A DNA stretch of 64,000 bases from Lachancea dasiensis (GCA_900074725.1 LT598459.1:878467-942466); one strand, 5' to 3'; shown: positions 1 to 9,917, counted from the first letter of the stretch. Notes: generated from the sequence alone by a model not told the origin. A program made the numbers and translations.

Positions 1-744
1 AAAGTTTGAAGCGGTAACGTTCCTGTGATTTCAACGGATAATGTATCACTGCACATGTGACCATAAAACACGATCCAGCACAACTTCATCTGCGAGCCGA
101 CTTGGAGAAAGTCAAAGGTTGTTCTGCGGAATCAGGATGTGCCCTGGACCTTGCAGAATGTATTATACACATTTATTTGCTAGTTGAGAGAATGTTATTG
201 ATATCTTGACAGAACGCATTTTCATATGTGGAATTTCTGATCATCAGCGGCAGTTTCTCGCAGGCGAAGAGCCTAGGAAAGCTACCTTCGTCGAAGGCAT
301 TTTGCGAAGTTGGGGCCATACCGAATTTCATCGTGCTAAGCCAATTAACTCTCAAAAATCACTCGACACTTTTCTCTTGGCAGAAGCTTTCTAGCCAATA
401 CTTGTACTCTTGCGAATGGTGGCTGACTTCAAGTCCAAAACTGTTACATGGGGCGGTTTACCCGATAATTTTACGCAGCCGAAGGTAAGGAGAGTCAACT
501 GTTCTATCTTTTAAGATGATCTCTCGAATTCGTTAGATTCAACATTCACTCTAGCGCTCTTCCAAAATGTTTATAGGGAATTTTAAGCTGCACGGAGGTT
601 AATGTAAATAATGTGTAACATGCTTTGGTATCGCTATCGACAAGCAATGTCAAGGCTTTTCAAAGACAGCTGAAGAGGAAATATCACTACCTCAAAGGCG
701 TGACATCCAGGACCGAACGTCATGATCGCGGTATCGAGAACGAA
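1..744. other. gene-free left end, downstream of LSB6
   Basis: No recognisable gene. Only short overlapping reading frames of at most 86 codons occur, and none resembles a protein I know. A CATGTGAC box at 54-61 (GTCACATG on the other strand) matches the Cbf1 or centromere element I consensus, but no AT-rich tract or element III follows it. The stretch lies 3' of LSB6 and may hold the flank of a gene outside the window. Confidence 0.5.
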
Positions 745-2304
745 TCACCACCACGTAAACACTGGAGGCTTAGAGTTGACTAGAACTAACCTTTCAATAA
801 CGACCTTTTTCGTGCTGTAAGGCTGGGTGAGGGGGTGCGGCTCGTCGACAATATCATGGGGTGGACTCGAAGAATGCGTTAACGCTACCTCAATGGGCAC
901 GATTTCCTCTGGAACAGAGGAGAGTACCATGGGGGATGACGCAGAGAAAGAGATAGATTCCTCCATAGCAGTTCTGAGGATATTTAGTGGTACTGTAGTA
1001 GAAGGGACGTGCATTATTTCGTCAATTACTAGAGTCCTCATGCGACGCACCAACTCCAAAGGCCCTTGTGTAGGATTCTTAAGCGTTTCAACGACGTTAA
1101 ACGCCTGTCCTTTCAAAACACCCCACTGTCGTCTCCACATGCGAGATTTGAATTCGGCGTCGAGGCTAAATTGCACAGCAAGCTCCTCATAGCATTTTTC
1201 CCACCACTTTGTGCTTGTCAACAGTGGTAAAAAATGTTTACGTGTCGTTTCTGAGAATGGTTGCGCTAGTATATTTACGGGGAGGTACAGCCACCCGTAT
1301 GGGAACGACCTCCACTCGTCGGGATGCTTCCAAGGAAAAGACAAGGCGTTGTCAATGGCCGCTAGTTTGATCTCCCAGGTCTTGTTCGGTAGCTGGCGCA
1401 CTCGAATCATCCAATTGTCAAGTCCGCGATCTGTATTTCGCATAAGGTAGTCCAATATAATTAGTTTCTCGATTTCCAAGCGAAAAGATGACAGAGTTTG
1501 GGTGTTCCAATGAAATTCGTCGTTTGGTCGAACCACTTGCTGTGTGTCTCGATACATGCCAGGGAATGGGTGTTTCTCTAAAAACTCACCAGCACCCAAA
1601 AACCCCTCCACAAAGCGCTGGAAAGATCCTACTTTTTCTCTTGCGCGTGCTTCTGTAGAAAACCATGCTCTCTTCTTGTCGTAAAAGTTTTTAGACATCA
1701 ACGTCACAATTTCGGTATGGGGCACCAAATTAGTTCCCAGAAGCTCATCCAACACGCTCGCGGCGGACTCGGAAACGTATCCCAAGTTTGGAATTAAACA
1801 GCTTCGTCCAAAGAAGCAAGGGAAAAATGTCCTATGTGCCCACTTAGTCCATTTTGGTGATAAGGGACCATATGGCTCTTCGTCCTTGGGTTTAAAAACC
1901 CCCAATGGAATAGTTGGATCAGTCCAACCGTATACGAAATATGATCCGCTGGAGCCTGTTTTGATGCGCTGGAGTTCAATGCCATGTTCTGTGATCGCTT
2001 TCGTGCAGTTTTGAACTACATCACGGAACTCCTTTCTCTTGGCTTCTCTGTCGGGCAGTTGGGGCCCTTTGGTGTAACCAAAAACAGTCTCAAACACAGA
2101 GTACTGTATTTCGTAAGGGCTTATATCTGCAGCATTGCTACTATTCCAAACAAAGCTGGTCCATCTGCCCATTGGATGCCTGGCTGCGGCTGAGTTTGCC
2201 GAGAAGCTCAATCGCTCTTCTTGTTCCCGGCTTCGTAGCCAGTCATATGTGTTGGTGGTCACAGTCTGATTAACATTGGGTATATGATCAGACTGGTTTG
2301 CCAT
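745..2304 (-). CDS. LSB6: type II phosphatidylinositol 4-kinase Lsb6
   Basis: Predicted to phosphorylate phosphatidylinositol at the 4 position on endosomal and vacuolar membranes; the yeast protein also binds Las17 and affects endosome movement. The 519 residues show the type II PI4K pattern: a glycine-rich GSSGSYFVYG loop near 117-126, an ATP-contacting lysine in GVFKPKDEEPYG near 135-146, and the catalytic core LMRNTDRGLDNW near 290 followed by IDNALSFPWKHPDEW. Cysteines in FFPCFFGRSC (about 160-169) sit where the animal enzymes carry the palmitoylated CCPCC motif. The S. cerevisiae protein is about 607 residues, so this one is shorter at the variable ends. The gene is divergent from GSH1, its S. 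cerevisiae neighbour. Confidence 0.93.
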   Translation of the reverse strand: MANQSDHIPNVNQTVTTNTYDWLRSREQEERLSFSANSAAARHPMGRWTSFVWNSSNAADISPYEIQYSVFETVFGYTKGPQLPDREAKRKEFRDVVQNCTKAITEHGIELQRIKTGSSGSYFVYGWTDPTIPLGVFKPKDEEPYGPLSPKWTKWAHRTFFPCFFGRSCLIPNLGYVSESAASVLDELLGTNLVPHTEIVTLMSKNFYDKKRAWFSTEARAREKVGSFQRFVEGFLGAGEFLEKHPFPGMYRDTQQVVRPNDEFHWNTQTLSSFRLEIEKLIILDYLMRNTDRGLDNWMIRVRQLPNKTWEIKLAAIDNALSFPWKHPDEWRSFPYGWLYLPVNILAQPFSETTRKHFLPLLTSTKWWEKCYEELAVQFSLDAEFKSRMWRRQWGVLKGQAFNVVETLKNPTQGPLELVRRMRTLVIDEIMHVPSTTVPLNILRTAMEESISFSASSPMVLSSVPEEIVPIEVALTHSSSPPHDIVDEPHPLTQPYSTKKVVIERLVLVNSKPPVFTWW

Positions 2305-3329
2305 CTACAACTGCCTGATAGCTGTAGATTTAAGCTTGCGTATGAGTTTTTAAGATTCCAAGGAAATAATCGTCCTCTAAGGAATATCAATCAACTCCTC
2401 AATAAAAAATGAATGTTCTTCAAACACAATTTGACAATCAGAGTATAAGTACAAAGAATATGGCAACTTGTTCAAGGAGGCTCTATGGAACTCCAAATAA
2501 AACTCGAAGATGGCGGGAAGAACTAAAAATACTCTTCCCTCCCATCTCCAAAGTGTTGAAGAGAACCAAGGCAGGAGCCGCTGAAGTACGAGAGTCGATG
2601 TGCTGTAGTTGGAGATTACAGTGAAGGCTAAAGGCAAGTATATTAGATTCATGCCATGGCGAAGAGAGCTAACCACGGTTTTCACGAGGTTTGGGGGCCT
2701 TTTCTCCAAATCATGGGAAAACAGCCCACGGGTCGAAAACTGGCTCTGACTAGAATAAGTCCAGTAAGGGTCGAAAAAACTCTGATAAAGTCACCAGATT
2801 TTGGCGCTGGTATATAAACGAAACTAGAGCGTCACACTCTAGAGCCTAGGGGACCCGAATCAGGTACAGAAAAGCATATCATTAATACCTACACGACCGC
2901 CAGCAGTACCAAGTACCCTGAAAGCCAATAGTGCGCTGGAACGATCTTCAGAATAATTGTCGTAGAACTGCCCTTGCCTGATGACTTGGCACGTGATATG
3001 ATCATCGAGTGTCGACTGAGCTCCTTATCACCCCAGCTCGACGGACCAGGCAATTGCTTCCTGCAGGACCACTGAATCAAACGGGACCTGGCATATTTGC
3101 AGTTAAGGTGTCGGCGTGCTTTTTTTTTTCAAAAGTTCATCTTCATTTGGCAAACGCTCACCAGTTTCTGCCTCTGCTGCTGCTACCAGCGTTGTCAGAA
3201 GAAGTTTTCGCACTTTGATTTGTCATACTATTTGACGGCAACAAGGATTTATTTAAAATCCAAGGTGGAGGTGCAATAATAGTGGGGAGCACGTCAATTG
3301 TCGAGTAAGCGTCTGGCGCCAGCATCAAG
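2305..3329. other. shared LSB6/GSH1 promoter region
   Basis: About 1 kb between divergent genes. A TATATAAA box lies near 2812-2819 and a Cbf1 site at 2990-2995. A CTGACTAG stretch near 2742-2749 is one base off a Yap1 site (TTAGTCAG on the other strand), a factor known to drive GSH1 in yeast. A perfect 6-bp stem with a 7-base loop (CTAGAG/CTCTAG) sits near 2825-2843. A 110-codon minus frame at 2377-2709 has no recognisable similarity and is probably chance. Confidence 0.5.
2990..2996 (+). promoter_or_regulatory. Cbf1 site (CACGTGA) upstream of GSH1
   Basis: A CACGTGA E-box sits about 335 bp upstream of the GSH1 start. In S. cerevisiae, GSH1 responds to Cbf1-Met4 under sulfur and cadmium stress, so the site fits. 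The factor assignment is by motif only. Confidence 0.5.
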
Positions 3330-5294
3330 ATGGGTCTACTGTCTTTAGGCACGCCTCTACAATGGCTTGAGTCTCGCCAGCACAACGAACATGTAAGACA
3401 AAATGGGATCAAACAATTGGTGAGTGTCTTTCGCGCAGCGAACGGCCGGAAAGACGACCCCTTGCTGTGGGGCGATGAAGTGGAGTACATGCTGTGTTCG
3501 ATTGATGACGGGCAGCGAAACGCTACTTTGGCGATCGACAACGACGATATTTTATCCGAATTGCAGACTAAATACAAAGCAGAATGCGAGGCCCACAATG
3601 CGTGTTTTCATCCTGAATATGGCAGATTTATGATTGAGGCCACTCCTTCGCGGCCTTACACCGGTTTTGCTCTACAATACGTCGAAGAGAACATGGCACA
3701 AAGAAGGGCTTTGGCGGAGGAAAAGCTCGAGAAAAGCGGTGTGCAACTGCTCTCCCTCGCAGTCTTTCCGCGAATGGGGTGCCCTGGCTTCACTGATGTG
3801 GCAGAGGTGTGGAGCTCCCGCAACACAGCTTCGCGGTCATTGTATTTGCCGGACCAAGTGATCAATCGTCACGCCCGTTTCCCAACATTGACAGCAAATA
3901 TCCGTACCAGAAGAGGCGAGAAGGTTTGCATCAATGTTCCCATGTATCAGGATGAAAATACGCCTGAGAACGACGACACCGTTTACCAACGTGACTGGTT
4001 TGCTCCCGAGGATCAAGAGGCTGCATTAGCGGCAAAACCGGGACATATTTACATGGATGCCATGGGATTTGGGATGGGCTGCAGTTGTTTGCAAATTACA
4101 TTTCAAGCACCCACTGTAGATAAGGCGCGGTATCTCTACGATTCGCTCCTTAACTTTGCCCCCGTCTTTCTCGCGGCGACAGCAGCTTCGCCGGTCTTTA
4201 AAGGATGGTTGGCGGATCAAGATGTCCGTTGGAACGTCATTGAAGGAGCCGTCGACGATCGCACTCCTTACGAACGCAGTGTGGAACCTCTTCTTCCAGA
4301 ATTCAATAATGGGCACGGCGCCTCTACCAATTCCAACCCTCTGCGGATTCCCAAATCTAGGTACAGCACCGTCGATTTGTTTTTAGGCGGAAACAGTTTT
4401 TTTGACCGCAAGTTTAATGACACAGATGTTCCCGTAAACGAGGCCGTTTTGGAGGAACTTCAAACAAATGATGTATTTCCTATGGATTACGACTTGGCTC
4501 GTCACTTCGCACATCTTTTTATAAGAGATCCTTTAGTGGTATTTGAAGAGCGCGTGATGCAGGATAATGAGAATTCCACCGATCACTTTGAAAATATTCA
4601 AAGCACCAATTGGCAAACTCTGCGATTCAAACCACCCACGCAAGCTGCTATACCTAGCAATAGGGATGTTCCAGGATGGCGCGTTGAATTCCGTCCAATG
4701 GAGATACACATCACCGATTTCGAGAACGCCGCTTATGCAACTTTCTTGTTTTTGATCGTGGAATGTTTACTGGAGTTCAGCAACGATATCAACGCCTACA
4801 TGCCAATGTCCCAGATATGGGAAAATATGGCTACGGCGCATGGCCGTGATGCGGCTCGAGGCGGGGAGTTTTATTGGAAGACCTCATTCACAAATGAAGG
4901 GACTGCAAAATCAACTTTGTCCAACATTTTTCATAACGGATCTTCGGGAATCTTTCCACAATTTATAGAACCCATACTAAGGCGCAAAAACATCGTTACA
5001 AAATCGTGGACAGAGCTGCGCAGTTCTAGTGAAGCCGGCCATGTCAGACTATACTATTATTTAAAGTTGGTGTCTGACAGAGCGATGGGAGTGATACCCA
5101 CAACAGCAAACTTTCTACGTCGGTACATTACCACCCATTGCGCGTACCAGAATGACTCCCGACTTCTAACGGAAATCAACTACGATATGCTGAAAATGAT
5201 CGCGAGAATCACACATTATGACAACAGCAATGAAGAGCTCTCTGCGTTTTTTGGTAATGAGATTGCTCACTATTTGTTAAATAATAAGTTATAG
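3330..5294 (+). CDS. GSH1: glutamate-cysteine ligase (gamma-glutamylcysteine synthetase)
   Basis: Catalyses the first and rate-limiting step of glutathione synthesis, the ATP-dependent joining of glutamate and cysteine, in the cytosol. The 654 residues align in my reading along the whole yeast enzyme (678 residues). Seen are the start MGLLSLGTPLQW, the metal and substrate segment LLWGDEVEY (45-53), HPEYGRFMIEATPSRPY, VFPRMGCP, RTRRGEKVC and the GFGMGCSCLQ core near 245-255. The conserved start fixes the ATG. The C-terminus is slightly shorter than in S. cerevisiae. It is divergent from LSB6, and its upstream region carries a Cbf1 site and a Yap1-like site, consistent with control by sulfur and oxidative stress. 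Confidence 0.97.
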   Translation: MGLLSLGTPLQWLESRQHNEHVRQNGIKQLVSVFRAANGRKDDPLLWGDEVEYMLCSIDDGQRNATLAIDNDDILSELQTKYKAECEAHNACFHPEYGRFMIEATPSRPYTGFALQYVEENMAQRRALAEEKLEKSGVQLLSLAVFPRMGCPGFTDVAEVWSSRNTASRSLYLPDQVINRHARFPTLTANIRTRRGEKVCINVPMYQDENTPENDDTVYQRDWFAPEDQEAALAAKPGHIYMDAMGFGMGCSCLQITFQAPTVDKARYLYDSLLNFAPVFLAATAASPVFKGWLADQDVRWNVIEGAVDDRTPYERSVEPLLPEFNNGHGASTNSNPLRIPKSRYSTVDLFLGGNSFFDRKFNDTDVPVNEAVLEELQTNDVFPMDYDLARHFAHLFIRDPLVVFEERVMQDNENSTDHFENIQSTNWQTLRFKPPTQAAIPSNRDVPGWRVEFRPMEIHITDFENAAYATFLFLIVECLLEFSNDINAYMPMSQIWENMATAHGRDAARGGEFYWKTSFTNEGTAKSTLSNIFHNGSSGIFPQFIEPILRRKNIVTKSWTELRSSSEAGHVRLYYYLKLVSDRAMGVIPTTANFLRRYITTHCAYQNDSRLLTEINYDMLKMIARITHYDNSNEELSAFFGNEIAHYLLNNKL

Positions 5295-5421
5295 AAAGCA
5301 CTGATAAAATTGTTGAAAGAGTTCAGATTTGAAATTGTTGCAGCCAGGTTCTACGTAATGGCGTTAAGGTTATCATGGTCAAGTTCTTCGGGGCCGAACC
5401 TACCCCATGGGTAGAGGAGGC

Positions 5422-5426
5422 AAAAA
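5422..5426 (-). terminator. Pol III terminator of tRNA-Arg
   Basis: Five T residues on the minus strand start 6 bases past the tRNA 3' end. This is the expected RNA polymerase III stop signal. Confidence 0.6.
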
Positions 5427-5432
5427 TAAAGT

Positions 5433-5522
5433 CTTCCCCGCCAGGACTCGAACCTGGAATCTCCTGGTCTCAGAAGTGGATACAATCGTAGCCAGACGCC
5501 GTGACCATTGGGCCACGAGGAA
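5433..5522 (-). tRNA. tR(ACG): tRNA-Arg(ACG) with a 17-nt intron
   Basis: The minus strand reads TTCCTCGTGGCCCAATGG at the 5' end and GGTTCGAGTCCTGGCGGGGAAG-type sequence at the 3' end. This is a full arginine tRNA body of 73 nt, nearly identical to the S. cerevisiae ACG isoacceptor as I remember it. The anticodon stem is CTGG/CCAG and the loop CTACGA+A. Between A37 and A38 lie 17 extra bases (5469-5485), the canonical position for a nuclear tRNA intron. The A box is at GTGGCCCAATGG and the B box at GGTTCGAGTCC. S. cerevisiae genes for this tRNA have no intron to my knowledge. Intron ends could shift by one base. Confidence 0.9.
5469..5485 (-). other. tRNA intron (TTGTATCCACTTCTGAG)
   Basis: Removing these 17 bases gives a standard 7-base anticodon loop CTACGAA closed by CTGG/CCAG. 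The segment begins one base 3' of the anticodon, where tRNA endonuclease cuts. A UGU in the intron could pair with the ACG anticodon if one wobble pair is allowed. Confidence 0.8.
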
Positions 5523-5529
5523 TAAGACT

Positions 5530-5802
5530 TGTTACGATGAGTTAAATCAGCTGGTTTTAACTTTTACTATGCTGACTATCATTTTCGTGGCTGGTTATCA
5601 TGATTTTAATGTAAGTCAAGAGCTGATGACGCTTCCTACTTGCTATTATTGACATCCTCCATAAACTTACTTCGCAAGTATCTTTTCTCGGAACATGCGC
5701 TGTGCACTAGTGTTTTTCTTGTTATTTCCTTCGATCTCAATCAGCACATAGTAATTTCTGTCGTATTGACGCATGGGCGTCGGGTTTCTTTGTGACCCAA
5801 CA
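5530..5802 (+). mobile_element. probable solo LTR of a Ty-type retrotransposon
   Basis: The segment starts TGTTACGATGAG and ends GTGACCCAACA, giving TGTT...AACA ends typical of yeast LTRs, and is 273 bp long. The flanking five bases AGACT and AGGCT are near-identical and read as a target duplication. It begins 7 bp upstream of the tRNA 5' end, the kind of place Ty3- or Ty1-type elements choose. No internal coding region remains, so it would be an old LTR-LTR recombination relic. Family is unknown, and the call rests on ends and position only. Confidence 0.4.
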
Positions 5803-5803
5803 A

Positions 5804-5845
5804 GGCTGGCGAACACTGGCTGGCGAAGACTGGTTGGCGATATAT
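5804..5845 (+). repeat. 14-bp tandem repeat, three units
   Basis: Three consecutive units are seen: GGCTGGCGAACACT, GGCTGGCGAAGACT and GGTTGGCGATATAT. Units 1 and 2 differ at one base; unit 3 is more diverged. The array abuts the right end of the probable LTR. Confidence 0.75.
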
Positions 5846-6408
5846 TTATTAGGGCCTCATGGCTACACGGAACTATTAAATATTGCCCGACTCACATTTT
5901 GTCATTATTTCAATACTTGTCGTGAAACCACAATAGTACCAGAGGTGCAATAATCAGAGGGAGCCTAACAGGTTGGTTATGAGAGACTAACAAAAGTAAA
6001 GTAAGCTGTAAATACTAGTCATCACAATGATGTTCCTCAGGGTTAAACTCAATTGCTGGAAGTCTCTAGAAGGAAGACTATCAATTCGATTGGACAGACT
6101 AATGACAATAAATACGGCAGAAGATACGCCAAATTCAATTTTATCAAAAACCTTAGGTCAAGATGGGGCCCTGAGAATATCACTGGTTTTATTTGCTGAC
6201 TTGGCGAGCGAGTAGCAGTAACAAAAGCCACAGGTTAACTTAGCTACGATTATATAATGTAGTAGTTATTACTTTCGGTTTGGGCCCACTCGTTTTATTA
6301 GCTTCATATCTTCTATTATGGTATTGTTATGAAAACTACTTAGACACTTCACCACAAGTCATTTTATTTACAAGGTATATTCGTAGGTGAAACTGAATTA
6401 CAGATGCT
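5846..6408. other. intergenic region between LTR relic and MEF2 3' end
   Basis: AT-rich sequence with only short frames of about 60 codons and no recognisable product. It forms the left part of the GSH1-MEF2 interval and probably holds only 3' flank of MEF2 and old insertion debris. Confidence 0.4.
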
Positions 6409-8802
6409 TTAATAATTCTCCAAAATGTTGGGTAATCGATCAGTGGTTACCTGCTCCATCCCATGATAGCCCATATGGTAGCTTCCACTGCCTTGTGTTA
6501 AACTTCTCAGCCGGTTCATATATGTCACCATCTCTTTAAGTGGCACCAAAGCTCTGATAGTCTTATTGGCTGTTGCGCTACTCGAAATACTGGCCTTGCC
6601 CATCGTTGAATCTTTTGGCAGGTATTGATCTTCGGCTATTTTTTGGAATTTTACATCCACGTTTTCCCCGCTATTCATATCGTATTCATCGTCTATGGAC
6701 AGAATGTTGGCTTTCCGAGCACCAGTTAAGTCCTGTAAAACATGACCCATATCACCTTGCTTCACATTCACACTGATATGCATTATAGGTTCCAACACCG
6801 CAAACTCTGATTTTTCAAGTTTGTTCAAAGCTTCGAAGATTAACATTCTGGTCTGAGTGAGAATCTTGGACACCGAAGTTTCATCTAAGGGGATGGTCCA
6901 GCCACTTTTAACTCTTACAACACATGAGTGCAACGGAAAATTGGCAATCTTGCCGCTTTTCTGTAAGGCAGCAATACTGCTTGATATCAAGGCACTTGTG
7001 ATCTGTTCAAGGGTCACTTGAAAAGGCCACTCCTGACCATGATTCAATTGGCCTTCCATAATCAGAAAATTATCATCCAATGAAAGCGACTGCCAAAGAT
7101 CATCATGATTTTTCGATGCTCTAGCAACTTCTAGTGGTTCAACAGTAATAGAAAATTTAAAGCCATCCTCAGTTTCTAAATCTTGGACCTCGCAGCATGC
7201 ATTTATCGTTTCTTTGTAGGAGACCATGACTTTTCCAACTTCCACGTCAGCATTGAGCTCGTTAAGAAGTCTATCCTTGGCAATTTCCAGATGCAGCTGA
7301 CCCATTCCGCTGAGCAGCGTTTGGCCAGTCTCCTCATCGACACTAACATGCAAGCTAGGATCTTCCCTTATAAGCTTAGAAATGGAATCTTCCATCATCT
7401 TTTTGTTACCCAGGGTCCTGGGCTCAATAGCGGCGCTGAACACAGGCGGCGGCGTCTCGATCGGATTGATTTTTAGCCCCAATTCTTTTATTTTGTCTAG
7501 CGATCTAAGACCATCCTTTTTAATACAGTGCGTCACAATTGTGTCACCCGTCCTAACATTTTCGGAAACGGTTGAGCCCGTCAATACACCAATTTCGCCA
7601 CATCTCAGCTCCTTGACTTCTTCTGCAACATTGGCGTGCATTACAACCAGTTTTCCGATTTTGAATTTGGCACCGGTGCTCGAATTGTAAACGGTGAACC
7701 CGCTATTTAAGCACCCGGCATAAACCCTAACATAAATCATAATTCCTCTGATGGGGTCTGTAATTACCTTAAAGGCCTGTGCCACACATAAGTTATTGTT
7801 TTTATTGACGACAGCGCCTCCTTTTTGACTCACTTCGATGGAGACGTCTGTGTTGATTTCTGGCTTTTTGGCTTCCAATGGTGACGGAAGATAATTGACA
7901 ACAGCATCTAACAATGGTTGGACGCCCATGTTACGAAATGAGGCTCCGCAAAGTATGGGAGTAGCAAAGTTAGCCAGCGTAAGTTTTCGAATTGATTTGA
8001 TCAGAACATCGTAAGGTATTCTCATGTATTCGCCTTCTGCGGTCTCCAGAAAATATTCCACCAGTTCCTCGTCAAACTCACTTAATGTTTCGATCATGGA
8101 TTCCCTCAGCTGTACAAGTTCACTCCAATACTGAGAGTCCACTGTTACCTCCTCGACAGACACCTTTAGTGGGTCTTTAGAATCCCACCTCAACACCTTT
8201 TGTGCTACAACGTCCAACACACCTTCAAACACCGGTTCCCTTGAAACAGGGTCCGCAGTGAAAATGGGGGTATTTACAAGTAAAATACGAGTATTCAGTT
8301 TAGCAATTATCTCTTTTGCCGTACGACTGAAACCGGCACCAGCACGATCCATCTTGTTGATGAAGCACACCTTCGGTATACCCTTGGCTTGTTTCCACAC
8401 TTTTTCAGTCTGTGCTTCTACACCAGCTACCGCATCTAGAATAGTTACGCATCCGTCCAGCACTTTCAAAGATCTTATGACCTCAAAGGTAAAGTCTGCA
8501 TGGCCCGGAGTATCAATCAAATTGATTCTGAACTTGTTCTGCCAGTTAAAAGAGATCGCGGCACTTTGGATTGTAATGCCTCTTAGGCGCTCTTGAGGCA
8601 AAAAGTCGGTGATAGTGTCTCCCTCATCAACGTTACCTATCCTTTTTGTCTTACCGCTGAAGTAAAGCATGCGCTCAGTGGTGGTAGTCTTACCGGCATC
8701 GATGTGTGCTATTATTCCAATATTCCTCACCAATGAAGTGTCAGTTTTCGCTGAAAAAAACCGCCTTACGACCCCCAGTCGCCTCAACCCTTTTTCAAAC
8801 AT
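6409..8802 (-). CDS. MEF2: mitochondrial elongation factor G2 (ribosome recycling GTPase)
   Basis: A translational GTPase of mitochondria. The family role is ribosome recycling with the mitochondrial recycling factor rather than translocation. The 797 residues begin with a basic, hydroxylated leader (MFEKGLRRLGVVRRFFSA) that looks like a mitochondrial targeting peptide. G motifs are complete: AHIDAGKTT (32-40), RGITI (G2), DTPGH (G3) and NKMD (G4). Domains II to V of the EF-G fold follow, with a C-terminal segment ending near YHMGYHGMEQV. S. cerevisiae Mef2 is about 819 residues. It is divergent from GCN3 with a 197-bp shared promoter. The start is the only in-frame Met placed before the leader. 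Confidence 0.95.
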   Translation of the reverse strand: MFEKGLRRLGVVRRFFSAKTDTSLVRNIGIIAHIDAGKTTTTERMLYFSGKTKRIGNVDEGDTITDFLPQERLRGITIQSAAISFNWQNKFRINLIDTPGHADFTFEVIRSLKVLDGCVTILDAVAGVEAQTEKVWKQAKGIPKVCFINKMDRAGAGFSRTAKEIIAKLNTRILLVNTPIFTADPVSREPVFEGVLDVVAQKVLRWDSKDPLKVSVEEVTVDSQYWSELVQLRESMIETLSEFDEELVEYFLETAEGEYMRIPYDVLIKSIRKLTLANFATPILCGASFRNMGVQPLLDAVVNYLPSPLEAKKPEINTDVSIEVSQKGGAVVNKNNNLCVAQAFKVITDPIRGIMIYVRVYAGCLNSGFTVYNSSTGAKFKIGKLVVMHANVAEEVKELRCGEIGVLTGSTVSENVRTGDTIVTHCIKKDGLRSLDKIKELGLKINPIETPPPVFSAAIEPRTLGNKKMMEDSISKLIREDPSLHVSVDEETGQTLLSGMGQLHLEIAKDRLLNELNADVEVGKVMVSYKETINACCEVQDLETEDGFKFSITVEPLEVARASKNHDDLWQSLSLDDNFLIMEGQLNHGQEWPFQVTLEQITSALISSSIAALQKSGKIANFPLHSCVVRVKSGWTIPLDETSVSKILTQTRMLIFEALNKLEKSEFAVLEPIMHISVNVKQGDMGHVLQDLTGARKANILSIDDEYDMNSGENVDVKFQKIAEDQYLPKDSTMGKASISSSATANKTIRALVPLKEMVTYMNRLRSLTQGSGSYHMGYHGMEQVTTDRLPNILENY

Positions 8803-8999
8803 ATTTTATGGCTTCAAAGCTCATAAATGTGCTTCAATGGCTGTGAATTTTTTTTCCGATTGGCAAGCTCATCTCTCATCGACGTTTATAAAATTGAATT
8901 TAACTATTATCATCAACTATTTGAAATCAAGCTGGACCACCAAAGCAAGGCAAGAAGGCTATCCTATAGCTTCCAACAGACAGAGATATATTCCACACC

Positions 9000-9917
9000 A
9001 TGAGCAGCGGATTTGATATAACCAAAACTTATCTAAAGTTCCTTGAAGACGACAGCGAAATGACGATGCCAATCGCTGCCATTGAATCACTTGTAACCAT
9101 GCTGCGAGTAGAACAACCTGGGACTTCGGCGGAAATGATTAATACTATCAAGTCTGCAGCAGAGACGCTGACAACCTCGATTCCAAATTCTATGTCACTA
9201 AGGGCCGGTTGTGATATTTTCATGCGATTTGTGTTCAGAAATACGCATCTGTATGGTGATTGGGAAAGTTGTCAGAAACACTTGGTGGAAAACGGCAGGC
9301 TTTTTGTTTCTAGAGCAAAGAGATCCAGAGACAACATCGCCCGAATTGGCTTGGATTTCATTTCTGATGACGATATCATCTTGGTGCATGGTTTCTCTAG
9401 AGCCGTTTACTCTGTATTAAGCCATGCCGCCAGTAAATTCGTGAGATTCCGTGTTGTGGTCACGGAATCTAGACCCACGGAGCAGGGTTCCCAGCTCTAC
9501 AAGCTTTTGCAGGAAAAGGGTATTCCTGTGAAGATGGTGGTCGACAGCGCCGTTGGTAGTATCATACACAAGGTGGACAAAGTGCTCGTGGGTGCAGAAG
9601 GAGTGGCTGAATCTGGCGGTGTTATCAACCTTGTAGGAACATACTCCATTGGAATTTTGGCAAAAAACGCCAACAAACCTTTCTATGTGGTGACAGAGTC
9701 GCACAAGTTTGTAAGAATGTTCCCTCTGTCCCCCGACGACCTGCCGCCCACCGCTGGACCGCTTGACTTTACCCGCAACGACGAAAGTGACCAGTCGATT
9801 TTAGAACCCGCGGTCGATTACACCTCGCACGAATACATAACTGCGCTGATAACAGATCTGGGCGTCCTGACCCCTAGCGCTGTCTCCGAGGAGCTGATCA
9901 AGATGTGGTATGATTAA
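9000..9917 (+). CDS. GCN3: translation initiation factor eIF2B alpha subunit
   Basis: Regulatory subunit of eIF2B, the nucleotide exchange factor for eIF2. It senses phosphorylated eIF2alpha and so controls GCN4 translation. The 305 residues match the yeast protein in length and almost throughout: an N-terminal helical domain with DSEMTMPIAAIESLVTML, then the Rossmann-like domain with DDDIILVHGFSRAV, VVTESRP, VDSAVG, VGAEGV and the invariant end ELIKMWYD. It is divergent from MEF2 and convergent with RPC37 (81 bp between stops). Confidence 0.98.
   Translation: MSSGFDITKTYLKFLEDDSEMTMPIAAIESLVTMLRVEQPGTSAEMINTIKSAAETLTTSIPNSMSLRAGCDIFMRFVFRNTHLYGDWESCQKHLVENGRLFVSRAKRSRDNIARIGLDFISDDDIILVHGFSRAVYSVLSHAASKFVRFRVVVTESRPTEQGSQLYKLLQEKGIPVKMVVDSAVGSIIHKVDKVLVGAEGVAESGGVINLVGTYSIGILAKNANKPFYVVTESHKFVRMFPLSPDDLPPTAGPLDFTRNDESDQSILEPAVDYTSHEYITALITDLGVLTPSAVSEELIKMWYD

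Noticed and set aside
54-61. Centromere element I-type box GTCACATG (also at 48099 and 51915)
   Set aside because: No AT-rich element II of suitable length and no TCCGAAA-type element III next to any of them; no centromere is seen in the window.
2377-2709. 110-codon minus frame between LSB6 and GSH1
   Set aside because: No similarity recognised, lies in a divergent promoter region, and an opposite-strand frame overlaps it equally.
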